The position numbers and the translations under genes are program-made. The notes below the pieces were generated by a model. That model was not told where the DNA came from. It did no database searches and saw only the letters and a program-made list of their open reading frames with translations. Positions 63,900 to 64,000 of a stretch of DNA of 64,000 nucleotides are shown in pieces (position 1 is the first letter of the stretch; each line of letters begins with the position of its first letter). The stretch comes from an uncultured Clostridia bacterium. Lineage in GTDB: Bacteria; Bacillota; Clostridia; Lachnospirales; CAG-274. Location of the stretch: the NCBI GenBank assembly GCA_947632615.1, contig CANRPW010000010.1, positions 21,916 through 85,915 on the forward strand. The letters run 5' to 3'.

Positions 63900-64000
63900 T
63901 TGACAAAGTGCTTTTTTATATGTTATTATTAATAAGCTGTCGCACAGAAAGGCGATGGCAATTTTGAACATTGAAAACCGAATAAAAGAAAGACGAAATT
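63900..64000 (+). promoter_or_regulatory. Probable rRNA operon promoter and leader, running off the window
   Basis: TTGACA (63900-63905), 17 bases, then TTATTA/TATTAT, followed by GTCGCACAGAAAGGCGAT and TTGAACATTGAAAACCGAATAAAAG. ATTGAAAAC-type sequence is common in Firmicutes rRNA leaders and spacers. The 16S gene itself is not inside the window, so this is inference. Confidence 0.5.

Overview
The window is a chromosomal segment of a moderately AT-rich, low-GC Gram-positive anaerobe, most likely of class Clostridia. The evidence is the gene set and gene families: dnaA-dnaN-recF-gyrB-gyrA, a T-box in front of thrS, FeoA/FeoA/FeoB with a Cys-rich FeoB partner, formate-tetrahydrofolate ligase, two-subunit class I fumarase, an SLH-anchored surface protein, and strong AGGAGG-type ribosome binding sites. 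I cannot name a genus from the sequence alone. It spans the replication origin.

Layout. 1-12 kb: pyrG, then a minus-strand run of a C-terminal protease, pgsA, rimO, fhs, ftsK and a strange P-type ATPase relative that keeps the ion-binding membrane helices but has lost the catalytic domains. 12-16 kb: a membrane TPR protein and an iron-uptake operon (feoA-feoA-feoB-Cys-rich small protein) behind a DtxR-like operator. 16-22 kb: a beta-eliminating PLP lyase, a MATE exporter, T-box-controlled thrS and a DUF1292 protein. 22-28 kb: one 2031-codon repetitive SLH surface protein. 28-29.9 kb: no convincing gene, but a minus-strand promoter, structured sequence and two copies of a GC-rich cloverleaf element. 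30-36 kb: PPIase lipoprotein, serS, HAD phosphatase, DUF4446, parB, parA (with a parS site) and pyrE. 36-43 kb: pepF, glgA, hflX and a TetM-like GTPase. 43-51.3 kb: gyrA, gyrB, recF, dnaN and dnaA (minus strand), with oriC between dnaN and dnaA. 51.4-54 kb: fumarase alpha/beta and coaBC. 54-56 kb: a GNAT-Nudix-PhzF trio with a different codon style, possibly acquired. 56-64 kb: murG, a two-component system with a small secreted protein, dapF, a PAP2 phosphatase, a BlaI/BlaR1-type pair with two operators, tRNA-Ser(GCU), and what looks like the leader of an rRNA operon running off the end.

Most unusual features. (1) A family of very long intergenic palindromes whose arms differ in sequence but share geometry: three loci have exactly 39-bp perfect arms around a 2-base centre, and at least three more loci are variants, commonly beside a shorter hairpin. 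(2) The catalytically stripped P-type ATPase. (3) A tandem pair of four-way-junction (cloverleaf) repeats with stem-preserving differences. (4) An origin built on TTTTCCACA/TTTTACACA boxes and a seven-unit TAG (DnaA-trio) run, paired with a DnaA whose DNA-recognition signature is altered. All functional proposals for these are inference from sequence; no searches were run.
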